A stretch of DNA of 64,000 nucleotides from Delphinapterus leucas (GCF_002288925.2 NW_022098050.1:3718760-3782759), one strand, 5' to 3'. Numbered from the stretch's first letter, positions 32,336 to 43,885 are shown. The notes: generated by a model not told the origin, from the sequence alone. Numbers and translations: made by a program.

Positions 32336-33544
32336 TTAAACTTTTAAAAAAGGAAGTATAGGAATGTTTTAGAAAAATCAGTAATAAATGGAGAATTAAT
32401 TACAAAGAAGCAGCACCTAGCCCAACTGAGGAGCAGAAGGGGTAGCAGGAAAATGGGCAAGATAAAGCATCATTTGACTTTGCTCCTGGTACCTACAAGA
32501 GCCAGAGCTACAACCTTCTTCAAGGTATTAATTCAAAGTTTTCAAGTGTAGTAGCTGATGTGTTAAAGTGAGGTCTTTGGGCCCTGGGATTCTGAATCAG
32601 AAGGTCATAATATTGGCAGTCTGCAACCTGGAAGTGATGAATGCAACAAAAGATATGTGCCCCCGACCTTTGTGCCACACCAGAAGCTACTGCTGTGACT
32701 CCACACTCAGGGGAGCCACTGTCACTAGAGAAGCTCCCTTTGTGAAGATGCACCTAAATTGGAGCTTGAAACTTTTTTTTTTTTTGCTTTGTGGAAGCAT
32801 TTTTAAATGATTAGGGTTTTTATAGTATCAGTTTTATTGTAAATCTATTGTACTTAGACATCTAAGACCATTTATAACATTGTTTGTATGAGGAAATGTG
32901 TCCAGGTTTCAAATGACTTAGAAATGATCTTTTGGGAACCCAGCTTTTTTCGTGAGATAGAACCGCCTACCGTTCAGAACTCCTCTCTGAGTCTTGGTGT
33001 GGATACAGAGTAGGACAGCCTGAGAAAATAAGATAAGGAGATGCAGTTCTTCTCATAGATTTATGCACAGTCAAATTCCTATTCTACTGTTTGCTGCTCC
33101 GATGTTCTGGGAGCTAATGTAGAAGTCGGCTCTCTAGCTTGTTAAGTGTGATTTGCATGCAGTCGACATCCCTGAGCTCCTGCGTGTGATGAATTTCATT
33201 AATGCAGTGATTTGTAAAAAGGGTTTGAATTAAATGCTTCTTCATGCTCCAGAGACTGCATTGGGCTGCTCTGTCTTGGTTGCTGCAGTTTCTCGAAGTA
33301 TAGTGATGGAAAAAGGAAAAGATCGCTAGGAGTGAAAGATAATCCAGAGACCTGTGGGTACAGTATTTGTAGATCTTGAAACGGGAAAATAATGTAGCTT
33401 TATTTGGACGTCTCACTTAGAACAACTGCCTTTCCCCCTCTAGTTTTGCGAAGAGAAACAATTATACCCTCACTGTGCTTCGGTTTCTTACTCTGTAATA
33501 ATAGTTTTCCCCTAGGTTAGCCTTAAGAACATGGAGAGCTTGTA
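32336..33544. other. Unique DNA, no feature recognised
   Basis: About 1.2 kb. Nothing firm is recognised. 32570-32640 has a faint MER5-like echo. No gene evidence. Confidence 0.4.
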
Positions 33545-33645
33545 AGCGTGCAGATGCCCGGACTCCCACCCCAAAGCTTCTGGTTCAGAAGGTCCATAGT
33601 GGGGCCCAAGAATTTGTACCCAAGCAATGCTGCTGAGCTATCACA
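33545..33645 (+). mobile_element. MER5-type hAT fragment
   Basis: ggactcccaccccaaagctt, ctggttcagaaggtccatag and tggggcccaagaatttgta match the middle of the MER5 short hAT elements (accccag...ctgaatcagaa...ggggcccagNaat). Confidence 0.5.
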
Positions 33646-34097
33646 CTTTCAGTAACATTTACCCGTAAAACTGAGAGAAGGCCACATTCAGCTCTACAAT
33701 TCTGTAAGTTAATGTTCCGACACATGAGGCATGAACACTGATCATTGAACTGCTCAACAGTCTTTAGGGTTCGCTTGCTGACCCTGCAGAAGCCAAACCA
33801 TGACCATGCTTAGTGTCTACAGACAGACTGGTTTCCGGTCTAATTTTAGCCTTGAGAGAAAAAGAGAAAGAGGAGAAGGAAAATCTGACTTGGAATTAAG
33901 ATTACCATGTGAGTCTTGAATGGCTTCAAAGCTCTATCTTTTTGCTTCCCCGGCATCCCCAAATTCTAGCATTACCTGAATCTTCCCTGACTTAGCCTCC
34001 TGGTCCCTGGTGAGGAAGGATCCCAGCCTGTAGGAAAATATGGGAGAACTGGAGAAATAAAGCAAAGGGGAAGAAGATGGAGAGGACAGAGAGTTGT
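33646..34097. other. Unique DNA, no feature recognised
   Basis: About 450 bp, purine-rich near 33855-33885. Nothing recognised. Confidence 0.4.
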
Positions 34098-34382
34098 AAG
34101 AAATAAGTCAAAGTGGCGGGGGGGGGGACAAATTGGGAGATTGGGACTGACATATACACGCTACTATGTATATAAAATAGATACCTAATAAGAACCTACC
34201 GAATAGCACAGGGAACTCTACTCAGTACTCTGTAATGGCCTATATGGGAAAAGGATCTAAAAAAGAGTGGATACGTGTATATGTGTAACTGAATCACTTT
34301 GCTGTACACCTGAATCTAACACAACACTGTAAATCAACTAGACTCCAATAAAAATGAAAAAAAAAAAGAAATATGTCAAAGT
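34098..34382 (+). mobile_element. L1 3' end with 17-bp TSD
   Basis: About 250 bp of L1 3'UTR: ggcgggggggggg, tagcacagggaactctactc, ctgaatcactttgctgtaca, ctccaataaaaatg and poly-A. The TSD aagaaataagtcaaagt (34098-34114) reappears as aagaaatatgtcaaagt (34366-34382), one difference. Confidence 0.93.
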
Positions 34383-34420
34383 AAGTTGAGGACACTAAGC
34401 TTTTAGTTCCTTTAAACATG

Positions 34421-34572
34421 TTTCTTTTTTTTACATCTTTATTGGAGTATAATGGCTTTACAATGGTGTGCTAGTTTCTGCTTTATAACAAAGTGAATCA
34501 GTTATACATATACATATGTTCCCATATCTCTTCCCTCTTGCATCTCCCTCCCACCCTCCCTATCCCCCACCA
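34421..34572 (-). mobile_element. L1 3' end fragment, antisense
   Basis: acatctttattggagtataa, tttctgctttataacaaagt, gaatcagttatacatataca, then cctcttgcatctccctccca: antisense artiodactyl L1 3'UTR, about 150 bp, poly-T at the left. Confidence 0.85.
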
Positions 34573-34709
34573 GGAGAGTTCTTGAGATGCCATTTAAAGA
34601 GAACAAAGCGAGGGTAACTGAATTGTTAGCATTTATCACAGTTAGGGGCTTGAGAACCTAACATTCCAGAAAAACTTGACTGCTGAGCACCCCAACAGCA
34701 GAATCCAGT
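34573..34709. other. Unique DNA between L1 stub and duplication
   Basis: Short unique stretch. Nothing recognised. Confidence 0.4.
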
Positions 34710-34968
34710 GTGAGGGCCCAGGCCATGTGTTCTAGAAGCATTTCAGGCTGAGGTGAGAGCATGGTAAGGTCCTGAGTTGAGACCAAGCAGTGGGAAAGCC
34801 AGCTGCACTTCTTGAGCTGGGGAGTAGTAGAGAATACAATGATATATGTATCTAATGATACAATCAGACACAGTGTGATAAGTAAAAAAGCAGGTTGTCA
34901 TAGTCCACAGAATGGGAGAAATTTTTGCAAATCATATATCTGAAAAGGGACTTGTTTCAAGTGTATAA
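34710..34968 (+). repeat. Local duplication, copy 2 (probable daughter)
   Basis: Near-identical to 31297-31554 in direct orientation. The L1 part stops abruptly at about 34968 (gtgtataatg then unrelated DNA), and the ancient-repeat part is not preceded by its usual upstream wording. Both junctions therefore look like breakpoints of a copied block. Confidence 0.9.
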
Positions 34969-35154
34969 TGTTAGAAGATAGTATTTGGTTTGAAATGTTC
35001 AGTCCAGCTGCCTTTCTTTTCTGGCCATTTCGTAGTGGATAAGAGCCATGTGATATTTTCCTTTCCTAGGTATTTTTCCTCAGGCTTGTCATATAGAGCT
35101 CTGTGAAATGGGGGAAAAGTGGTCTGCTCTCTTCTCTATTATATGTATTTTATT
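34969..35154. other. Unique DNA, no feature recognised
   Basis: Nothing recognised. Confidence 0.4.
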
Positions 35155-36190
35155 TAATATGTCTTTATTACATTTTATTTTTATTTCTTCATAATCTATT
35201 CATTTATTTAATTGTAAAGCCATACATAATGAAATGATTAGAAATTACTCCCCCAAAGAAAAATTCCCACAATCCCATTAATCAGAGATAACTTCCTTCA
35301 ACATTTTGGTGTGCAGCCTTTCATACTGTTTTTTTTGAACTTGCAGAGAATTTCTTTTTTTTTTTTAATTTTACTGAAGTGTAGTTGATTTACAATGTTG
35401 TATTAATTTCTGCTGTACAGCAAAGGGACTCAGTTGTTATACATATATATATTCTTTTTCATATTCTTTTCCATTATGGTTTATCCCAGGATATTGAATA
35501 TAGTTCCCTGTGCTGTACAGTAGGACCTTGTTGTTTATCCATCCTGTATATGCTAGTTTGCATCTGCTAACCCCAAACTCCCAATCCTTCCCTCCCCCAC
35601 CCACCTTACCCCTTGGCAACCACAAGTCTGTTCTCTATGTGTGTGAGTCTGTTTCTATTTCATAGGTAAGTTCATTTGTGTCATAGTTTAGATTCCACAT
35701 ATAAGTGATACTGTATGCTATTTGTCTTTCTCTTTCTGACTTACTTCGCTTAGTATGATAATCTCTAGGTACATCCATGTTTTTTCCTATGATTTGTTTA
35801 TTTTCTACAAAAATGCAGCCCTGCTACTCAAATAATTTAACCACCTCCTTTTGCTAACTTTATTGCAGATATTTTTCCGTTTAGCGCAATACATTTCTGT
35901 GCCCCAAGACTCCATTGTATGAGTAAACCATTCTGTAGATAACCAGTGCTCTATGATACTTTTGCACACTTTTTTGCTATTGAGCAATGTGATAACCTTC
36001 CTTGCAAGTGCATTTTTACATGTGTGTCCAGTTAATTCCCAAGGATAAATCCTTAGAAGCTGAATCCTGGGTCAGAGGATATACAGTCTGTCAATGCTTT
36101 TGATTCCCGGTGCCAAATTGCCCTGTAGAAATGTTGGTCCTGTTTACACACACTCTCAGCAGTGTCTGGTTAATAACCTGCATGTTTCAA
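35155..36190 (-). mobile_element. Old antisense L1, interrupted by younger L1
   Basis: Left part (35155-35350) and right part (about 35800-36190) read as antisense ancient L1: tcctttcatactgtt-like wording at 35318, then gataaatccttagaagctga, gggtcagaggata, caaattgccctgtagaaatg, cactctcagcagtgtctggt. A younger antisense L1 tail lies between them. Confidence 0.65.
35355..35795 (-). mobile_element. Artiodactyl L1 3' end, antisense
   Basis: Poly-T, attttactgaagtgtagttg, atttctgctgtacagcaaag, tagttccctgtgctgtacag, taggaccttgttgtttatcc, ccccttggcaaccacaagtc, and ends in the last part of ORF2 (ttctgacttacttcgcttag, tctctaggtacatccatg). Same family as 61384-62376. Confidence 0.9.
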
Positions 36191-37066
36191 AATGAGTTTT
36201 TATTATTTTTAAGAAGCTACTTCATGGCATTAGAGAATTTAAGTATTGGTTCTTGAATGAAAGCATTAGCGAATGTGTTTGAAGTGTTGCTGGTGAATAT
36301 TATTTGGAGCTTTCTCTTCACACAACCTTTCTGCAGCATTTTTGCACTGCCTCGATGAACCAGTTTTATTATTAGTGGAAGACAGTGGGCGAGACTCAAA
36401 TGTTTACCATCGGGCTTCCTCTGTATTTAGGAGCTGCATGTATGAAAATATCTTTCCTCAAATACTATTTCGTATTTATTTGTGTAGTTGAAAAGCTGGT
36501 GCAGCCCAGTATCTGTTCACACATACATTTCAAGACTGTATTCAGTCTTAATCTCCTGTTTTAAATATCTTTTAGAAGTAATGGATTTCTGTGCATGGTG
36601 CTTGGCATACAGCTTTAAAAAAAATTCAAGTTAGTGGAATTCAGGGACCTTTGTTTCCTACAACAGTGCAGAGGACCCTTTGAAAAAATACTCCGTTATC
36701 TTCTGAGCGAGGCAGGGACGTATTCCTTTTGAAAAGAAAAACTTGGAATTCTAAAGCCGTTCTTGCCAGTTCCTGCAAATACAGTGCTCAGATTTCACAC
36801 CAGTTTATTAACAAAGACATGGATGTCTGAAATGATGAAGAGAAGGGTGGACACGGCAAGAAAGAATGTTGCCACGTTATGTTAAAGTTCCCTCTTGGAC
36901 CTCAAAAATGCCCCTTTTGCCAGAGCTGCATAAAGTTCCATTATAAAAAAGTAAGAGGTAGTACAGAAAACTTGAGGAATTTTTGTCCCCTAAATGTGCA
37001 ATTGGCATCCTGAGGAAAGTTTTATCTGATTCCAAATTATTTCAGTTAACAGTTTCTTTTTTAGTT
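36191..37066. other. Repeat-poor unique DNA
   Basis: About 875 bp with no recognised transposon. 36200-36450 has balanced composition and could be conserved non-coding sequence. The minus-strand frame at 36217-36399 has no domain. Confidence 0.35.
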
Positions 37067-37379
37067 TCTCTTGGGGCCTTTTTTTTTTTTGAAATTTAAA
37101 ATTTTATTTTATTTATTTTTTTATACAGCAGGTTCTTATTAGTTATCCATCTTATACATATTAGTGTATATATGTCAATCCCAATCTCCCAATTCATCAC
37201 ACCACCACCCCTACCCCACCACTTTCCCCCCTTGGTGTCCATACGTTTGTTCTCTACATCTGTGTCTCTGTTTCTGTCCCGCAAACCGGTTCATCTGTAC
37301 CATTTTTCTAGGTTCCACATATGTGCATTAATATACGATATTTGTTTTTCTCTTTCTGACTTCACTCTCTTGGGGCCTT
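37067..37379 (-). mobile_element. L1 3' end, antisense, with 14-bp TSD
   Basis: The TSD tctcttggggcctt is at 37067-37080 and 37366-37379, identical. The body is antisense L1 3'UTR (tacagcaggttcttattagt, ccccccttggtgtccatacg, tgtctctgtttctgt) to the end of ORF2 (tctttctgacttcac). About 285 bp, 5'-truncated. Confidence 0.95.
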
Positions 37380-37439
37380 GACAGAAACTGGCTGGATGTT
37401 TTATTTAACCAACATTTCTAAGGCATGTTCTGTGTCATA

Positions 37440-37655
37440 ACTAGCATTGTAAGCATTCTGTAAACATCAACTAATTTAATACCCACCATCATGTGAGGTC
37501 TGGGTACTAATATCAGCCCATTTCACAAATGAGGAAACTGAGGCACAGGGCAGTTATATAAATTGCCCAAGAATACTCAGCCAGTAAGTGACACAGCCAG
37601 TAGTCAAACCCGGGTAGCCTGAAGCCTGGTCCCTTAGCTGTGCTACCTGGCAGGT
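37440..37655 (-). mobile_element. MIR SINE
   Basis: Antisense MIR wording: cccatttcacaaatgaggaa, actgaggcacagggcagtta, attgcccaagaatactcagc, cagtaagtgacacag and caaacccgggtagcctgaag. Ancient tRNA-derived SINE. Confidence 0.85.
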
Positions 37656-37764
37656 AAAAGCATCCACACTTTGTTACAGCAGTGATGGGTTTTAGGAAAT
37701 GTTAGCTTCTATTTTTGACAGGAAGAAATTGGTCACCATTATATTCTCTAACAGACCCGTAGTT

Positions 37765-37922
37765 CTCACCCTTGACTGCACATTACAATCACCTGTGGAG
37801 CTTTTCAAACTCAAGGCGCCCAGGCCACACCCCTGACCCGGTACATCAGTGGGACTCCAGGCCCAGTAGTTTTAAAGCTCCAGGTGATTCCAGTGTGCAG
37901 CCGAGGTTGGGAAGCTGGGTCT
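37765..37922 (+). mobile_element. MER5-type hAT element
   Basis: gttctcacccttgactgcac, attacaatcacctgtggagc, ggccacacccctga and the near-mirror right half gctccaggtgattccagtgt, gcagccgaggttgggaa. Both halves are inverted relatives of each other, as expected for a short hAT element. Confidence 0.75.
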
Positions 37923-39118
37923 AGGAGAAGATACATTACTGATGGCCATGACTTTATCTGAAACAGCTGATGAAAAGGAACACTGCTGGCCACATCTCGG
38001 TTCACTCTGGAGGTGAGCTTATTCACAAAGGAGCAATCTTGTTTCAAGCGGAGGCGGTTTGAGCGTGGGAAAGGATGATTCCTTCTGAAGATTCTGGTTC
38101 TGACAATCTTTGAGACAAGTCGGAGGTGTGAATCCGTTTGTGGTCGTATAATTTACCCAGCTGTTTCACTTTATTACCTGGGAGAGTGGAATCGATGCCC
38201 TTACTTGAATCAGAGCCCGGTTGGTTTTGATCTTCTCCATCTGTACCTCCAGGTGAATCTCACAAGAAGGAACAAAATCAGTGGCAGTCGGGAAGGAAGG
38301 CCATGTCTCAGACAGATGGCTGAACAGCGAGAGGCTTGGGCTGCGGCCTCTTTTGTCCTCTGTGAAAGCTGGAGTACTCTGTTTCTTTCTTTGACTGGAC
38401 AGAGAAGGGAAGGTGAGAATTTGGAAAGAGTTTTTCAGTTGGAGTAGCATTGTGAAATTGAATAGCCAAATGCCTTTCTAGAATAATGACTTCTAGTCAT
38501 GGCGGGGTGAGCAGGGCATCTGTAGCATTTAAGGAAATCTACCAAACCTGGGTCAGTAGCTAATGGTAAACCTCCCGGCCGTTTCATCTGAATCATGCTG
38601 GGAAAGTGAACCTGTTGGTGGGGGCATTTATTTTGGAATTGGCAGCCTGTTCAAACAAGACTGAAACGTGTCGGGGAAACGGGGAGCACAGTCGCTTCTG
38701 TTAGGCACTTGAGTTCGTCTCAGAAGCCCGTCGGGCGCGCGGGGATCCCACTGGTATAGGAGCACTAGGGCATTTCTCATTATGGCTGTACATGAAAGCT
38801 AATTACAGAGGGTCCTGTTTCTGTTTGTTCCTGTTGGCAGAGTGTCTTCTAGAATTGCACTTCTGTGACTGCTGTCTCGGGGCACATGAAAGGGATGGTG
38901 ATGACTGGAATAGACTCTGTCTACCGCTGTTTAGGGGGACAGCAGAGACAAATGGTACAGATTCAGTGGGATTTGTAATATAATCTGTGACCCAAATCAT
39001 TTTTTAAATGGCAAGATGTATGCTAAATACAGAAGAAGGTTTAGTAGCTGGAATAGAGTACAGAGAATAATAACCGCCCACATGCCCAGCCCCCAGTTTA
39101 AGAAATGGGACAATAGCA
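37923..39118. other. Unique DNA, no feature recognised
   Basis: About 1.2 kb. A few CpGs cluster at 38720-38745 (cccgtcgggcgcgcgggg) but far too few for a CpG island. No exon recognised. Confidence 0.45.
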
Positions 39119-39255
39119 GCTCCGTAGGGACCTCTCCCCTCCGCCCTCCCCCAGCTGCCTGGTACTCCTTCCCTCTAGAGATAACCACCGCCCTGCCTGT
39201 GTTGCTCGTTTTCCTACTTTTTGTTTGGTTTTGAAAACCAAGCAGCAAGCACAAA
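39119..39255. repeat. Left arm of long inverted repeat
   Basis: gctccgtagggacctctccc through ggtactccttccctctagag, ataaccaccgccctgcctgt, to gaaaaccaagcagcaagcac. It is the reverse complement of 39644-39820 at roughly nine in ten positions, apart from about 40 bases missing here after ttcctactttttg. The wording (agataaccacc...) suggests an antisense ancient L1 origin. Confidence 0.9.
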
Positions 39256-39643
39256 GTGGGCTGACGGCAGCCCTGCTCTGCCGCCTACATCAGCAGAGGA
39301 CTCATTTCACTCCCTGGCAGCATTCTGCTTTGCCCTATTCCTGCGCACTGGGGACAGGCCCCAGTGAGCTGAAAAGAAGGAAATGCAGAGGTGCCTGTGC
39401 CCCCCCTCCCAACTTTCCCGCTGGGCACCTAGTACGTGGCTGTACACCACAGCACCATCAGAGGTCCCGAGGGGGAGGACCCCCATTTCTCCTTGGATTC
39501 ACTCGTGGCCTTGCCCATCAACTTCCCCAGAAAAACTTCATGGAACCTAAAGCCAGACTTCTCCTGGAGACGTGGCTCAACTTACCTTCCCTTGGGACGT
39601 TCATTGACTAGAAGTGCTGTCTCCCTTTCGTTACACAGCTAGG
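39256..39643. other. Spacer of the inverted repeat
   Basis: About 390 bp of unique DNA between the two arms. An open frame (39225-39611) crosses it but starts in the left arm and has no recognisable domain. Confidence 0.5.
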
Positions 39644-39820
39644 TTTGTGCTTCCTACTTGGTTTTCAAAACGAAACAATACAGTGTATAGGGACACATAC
39701 ATACATGAGGATACTAAAAAGTAGGAAAACAAGCAACACAAGGCAGGGCGGTGGTTATCTCTAGAGGGAAGGAGTACCACGCAGCTGGGGGAGGGTGGAA
39801 GGGAGAGGTCTCTACAGAGC
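39644..39820. repeat. Right arm of long inverted repeat
   Basis: tttgtgcttcctacttggtt to ggtctctacagagc. It contains the roughly 40-bp block (around ggacacatacatacatgagg) that the left arm lacks, so this arm is closer to the ancestral L1-like sequence. Arms of 137 and 177 bp could fold into a long hairpin if transcribed. Confidence 0.9.
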
Positions 39821-40511
39821 CGTCAGCCCGTGGTCAAGAAAAGCAACACAGGAAGGATCTGGGCCCTGCTGACCCGGTCACTCTGTCCTCAGGTTTAATG
39901 GCAGCAAGTGTCTAGTGATGACAGCCCTCAGTGTGCCCCTCTCCGGAGTCACCTTGCTCCCGTCTGGACTGGTTGCCCTCTTCTTTCGGTGCCCAGCTAT
40001 CCTCCTGGACTCATCCTTCACTCTCATCCTGGGTTCCCTTGACCTCTCCTGGGTTAGAGTTGCTTTTCCTTCCCTCTTGTCTTCCTCTTATTTTGGTGAT
40101 GCACATCCTCCAGTAACTTTGTGAGGAAAGGTACGTGGGAAGTAAATTTTTTGGAAGCCTGGCTTGCCTAAAAATGTCTATTCTACCATCACACTTGATT
40201 GGCAGTTTGGGAATAGCATTCCAAGTTAGAAACCCAAGTTCCGAAGGGAAATGAACACATTGTTCCTTTGTCTTCTTTTTCTACGGTTGCTCTTACAAAG
40301 TGGGAAGCCATTCTGATTCCTGATAGGCTACTGGTGACCTGATTTTTTTCCTCTGGAAGCTTATAATGTCCTTTTGTCCCCAAGGATCTGAAATGTCACA
40401 CTAATGGGCCAAGGCATGGGTTTCTTTTCATCCACTGTGCTAGATGGGCTATGACATACTATGTGCCATTTCATTCGGACACCTCAATTCCTTCAGTTTT
40501 GGAAATTTTTC
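39821..40511. other. Unique DNA, no feature recognised
   Basis: About 690 bp. Pyrimidine-rich at 39930-40110. No gene evidence. Confidence 0.4.
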
Positions 40512-40577
40512 TTGAATATTCTTTTTTTTTTAATTGAAGTATAGTTGATTTACAATGCTGTGTTGAATATTCTTTTT
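40512..40577 (-). mobile_element. Very short L1 3' insertion (about 37 bp) with TSD
   Basis: A T-run and aattgaagtatagttgattt plus acaatgctgtg, the extreme 3' end of an artiodactyl L1 in antisense, lies between ttgaatattctttt (40512-40525) and the same string at 40563-40576. The L1 body is only about 40526-40562. Confidence 0.88.
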
Positions 40578-41789
40578 GTTCTCCATTTTTCTCTTCTCAT
40601 CCTGCAGGTAAGCATCCAGGGGCTGGACTCTCTGTAGCTGTTATTTGATTTTTCATTTTCTCCTATTTTTTTGTGTGTGTTCGAATTTTTGGAAGATATC
40701 GTCTAACACTTCTATTTTTAAATTTCTCATAATATTTTTAAATTCTGAGAAGCTTTTGACTTCTTAATTATCTGCGTTTTGTTGTTTATCATCTTTTTAT
40801 TTCATGGACACACGATCTTATCTCTCCAAGGATATCATTGATATACGTTTGCTGCAAGCTCAGTCGTCTCTGTTCCCTCCAGCTTGCTCTGTTCCGTTTG
40901 CTTGTTTTGATCTCTGTCATCTTTGTAGGGGCTTTTCACAGGTGTCTGGTAATCCTTGGTTGCTTGGGACTAGAAAGCTGTTGTGGAGTTCTGATCAGGT
41001 GGGTGGACCTTGTCAAATTTGTCTCCCCATAGGGTGATCCAGGGGTAATTGATGGAAAACCCCAATGTTGGTATCTTTAGGTCTTTCCCTTTGGGTTACA
41101 TGTCCTAGAGAAGCCTTCCAGTCTCCCGCTGGGAGGGGTCGATCTGGAGTTCAGCCTGGCAGCTCCTGGGGGAAGAGGCCTAGGGTGGGGGCTGTCTCTG
41201 TATTCAGGGTTCAGTGTGCCATCTGTCTGGTCACTTAACGCCCCTGTTTTCACCAGAGTACCCATGGCCCAGTGATGCCTCCCAGGCCAGATGCCCTGTA
41301 TTTTATCCTCTTCAGGAAATAAACATCTCTGGATGTTTGCCTGGGTGGGGAAGGGGCAGTCACTCAGTGGAATGGAACAAGAAGCTAGAAATAACAGCTT
41401 CTAAAACAGCTTTTTTTCCAGCCTTTTGCACTTTTGCTATCCTTTGTATCCCCAGTTCCAAAGGAGCCTGGCGCCCATTTTCAGCTTTTCTCCCTGATGG
41501 CTTGAGCTCATTTTCTCCCCTCGCCTCCTGAATTTGTTACCCCTCATCTCTGCTTTTCACATTCCAAAACTTTGTTGCTGTTTACCCCTCTTTTCTCCTA
41601 GGCTTGTATTTTAAAAAACCAGTTCCTTTATGTGGTCTTAATGGGGTTACAAGAGAGTGAAATTAGATGCGTGTGTTTACCAACTTAACCTGGAGGCTGG
41701 AACTTCTTGTCTTTTTTTTACATCATTGGATCTAGTACACATCTTACTATTTGAAGCCAAACGCCAAGTCCATTAACAAGGTTTCTGAC
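40578..41789. other. Unique DNA, no feature recognised
   Basis: About 1.2 kb. No repeat or exon recognised. Overlapping frames at 40804-41037 and 41214-41531 have no domain. Confidence 0.4.
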
Positions 41790-41985
41790 CATTCATCCAA
41801 CACCTTTGTGCCAGGTGCTGTCCAGCCCTTGGCATGTGTAGACATGCAAGTAGGAATGGATGTCATCCTTAGTTTACAAAAGACAAAACTGATACTCAGC
41901 TTCAGCCGTGCATCCAAGATCACTGCTAAAAAGTGGCAGTGTTGGGATCTGAATCCAGTCCAAGATCTGCGTTTTGAAACCCTGT
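41790..41985 (-). mobile_element. MIR-class SINE
   Basis: Weak antisense MIR wording: gtgccaggtgctgtcc, atccttagtttacaaaagac, aaaactgatactcagc, aagtggcagtgttgggatct and gaatccagtcc. Diverged. Confidence 0.6.
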
Positions 41986-43436
41986 GAAAGTTTTTAACAA
42001 GCCCAGTGCTTTCCTTATCCCAGGAGCTGATTTGAACGGATGCCTGTGAATTCTATGAGGATCTCTGAGTTAATTGGACTTTGAAGGAGCAAAAGATTCT
42101 GACATGTATGGGGTTGAGTAAGCTTGCCTGGGCTTTTGAAAAGTGAATGGGGTACCCACAAAGCGTGAGAAGCACCTGCCTTCCACAGCTGCAGCGCCCC
42201 GCGCCTCCCGGCTAGCTTGGTGTGTGACTGAAGGTCATTCGTCGGCACTGTGCCGTCTGTCTGTAGAACAAAGCACGCATGGTTTTCTGGCCCACCCAGT
42301 AGAATGTGTGTCCTGCTGGTGAGACTGTGCTGTGATGAAGGGCTTATTTGCTGTCTGGCCACAAGGCTGGGTAACTCATTGCCCATTCACTGTCCTGAGC
42401 ACCAGCATCTCATTTCCCTATTGACAGTTTTGCTTCTGCTCTGCAACAGTTTGAAGGCATTGATTTGCAAAAGAAATGCAGCCAGAAATGGGAGCTTTAG
42501 AGTCTTTACAGATTTAATTATTTATTATGGTTTTTTGCAAACCTTTTTGCAACCAAAATTTTCAGACCAAATTATGTGTCCCCAAAAAGTGTATTTCAGA
42601 GCTAAAGTGTTGCCTTAGCTTTAAGGAGAGACTAGATAGGTTTGAATATTAGAGTATTAGAAATATTGGTAAACACCGAGACCTTTTTTTCCAAATGTTG
42701 AGAACGTTATTGTTCTTATAACAGGTTTCGGCTTCCGTGAGCTTTCTAAACATGGCTGCTTGCTTGTTAAGAGTAAGATTCTGTTTGTATTCTTTCCCGT
42801 AACTATAGCCTAGAAGAATGTAATATAAAACACTTAAAATAGTTGGAAATAGGTTTTCGAAAAAATACAAAGTACTATTAACCTGCCTCTGCCTATGAAC
42901 CCTTGAAATGAGCCGGGGTTCCATTTGAATACAGCATTTCAAGCCAAATTATTTTTAGTCTCTGTGGAGGGAACCCTTTTCATTTAAAGGGATTAAAAGA
43001 GTGCTGGACCAATTTCAGCTGCTTTAAAATGCACATTTGGGGCCTTTTTATGTTCCCGCAAGTTCTAAAGAAAAGAACATTTAGGACACTCTGTAAACTG
43101 CTTCACAGTATTGGCTTTCAAAATTAAGTAGATCTTTACCTAGGAGAGAAATGATAGATAACATAGGCCTTGAGTATTTTCTTTGGGAGTAATAAAGTGT
43201 TTTACCTTTATATTTTAACTTATTTTTTAACATTTTTCATCATGAGGATATCATCTCCTCTGTTCTTATTACCCAAAAGAAAAGATCTAGGTGTCTCATA
43301 TCAGAAAAATCTGCTATACCAAAGCCAAATTTTGAATCAGAAGAGAAATGTAGAAGACCTTGTCAACACAGACCTGCAATCCTGAGGTCACTGTCCCTCC
43401 CTTTAGACCTTGCATGAGGGGACTTATACTGGAAAA
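41986..43436. other. Repeat-poor block, possible conserved non-coding DNA
   Basis: About 1.45 kb without a recognised transposon. 42430-42620 is AT-rich with homeodomain-like attaattattta-type motifs. No gene evidence. The frame at 42250-42618 has no domain. Confidence 0.35.
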
Positions 43437-43585
43437 AACCTGGACTTTGGAATTGGATGTAGGTTTCAGTTCTGCCCACACCTTGCATTCTGGGAAATGT
43501 CATCTGACCTCTCTGGGCTTGTTTCTGCAGCAGTAAAGTACTTCGCAACTTTCATGGTTATTGTACGGTTTAGAGAGAATGCACG
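43437..43585 (+). mobile_element. MIR SINE
   Basis: Sense MIR: ctggactttggaattggatg, aggtttcagttctgcccaca, aatgtcatctgacctctctg, ggcttgtttctgcagcagta. A G12 run (43587-43598) follows directly. Confidence 0.75.
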
Positions 43586-43654
43586 TGGGGGGGGGGGGTC
43601 CACTTATAGCAGCTGGTGTGTAATTGGGGGCTCTAATTATAACAGCACTAATTG

Positions 43655-43885
43655 ACAGCGTTTACTGCCTGTTAGCCTCTGTTCTAAGGGTTTTATGTGT
43701 AACTCACTGAAGCCTCGTGAGACTTTACAGTAGGTACTATATTAATATCCCCATTTTACAGATGAGAAAACCAAGGCACAGAGAGTTTAGTGTGCTCTGG
43801 GTTATACAGCTAGTAAGTGGTAGAGCCAGACTTTAAACCCAGTCAGTCTGACTCCAGAGATTTCACCTTAACCCCTATATGTCGT
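43655..43885 (-). mobile_element. MIR SINE
   Basis: Antisense MIR: taggtactatattaatatcc, ccattttacagatgagaaaa, ccaaggcacagagagttta, atacagctagtaagtggtag, ctttaaacccagtcagtctg and actccagagatttcacctta. Near full length and well preserved for such an old element. Confidence 0.9.

Noticed and set aside
38720..38745. CpG-rich patch as a CpG island
   Set aside because: Only about 25 bp long. The other CpG-rich spots are SINE bodies.
39225..39611. 128-codon frame in the inverted-repeat spacer
   Set aside because: Starts inside a repeat arm, has no domain and no splice or promoter support.
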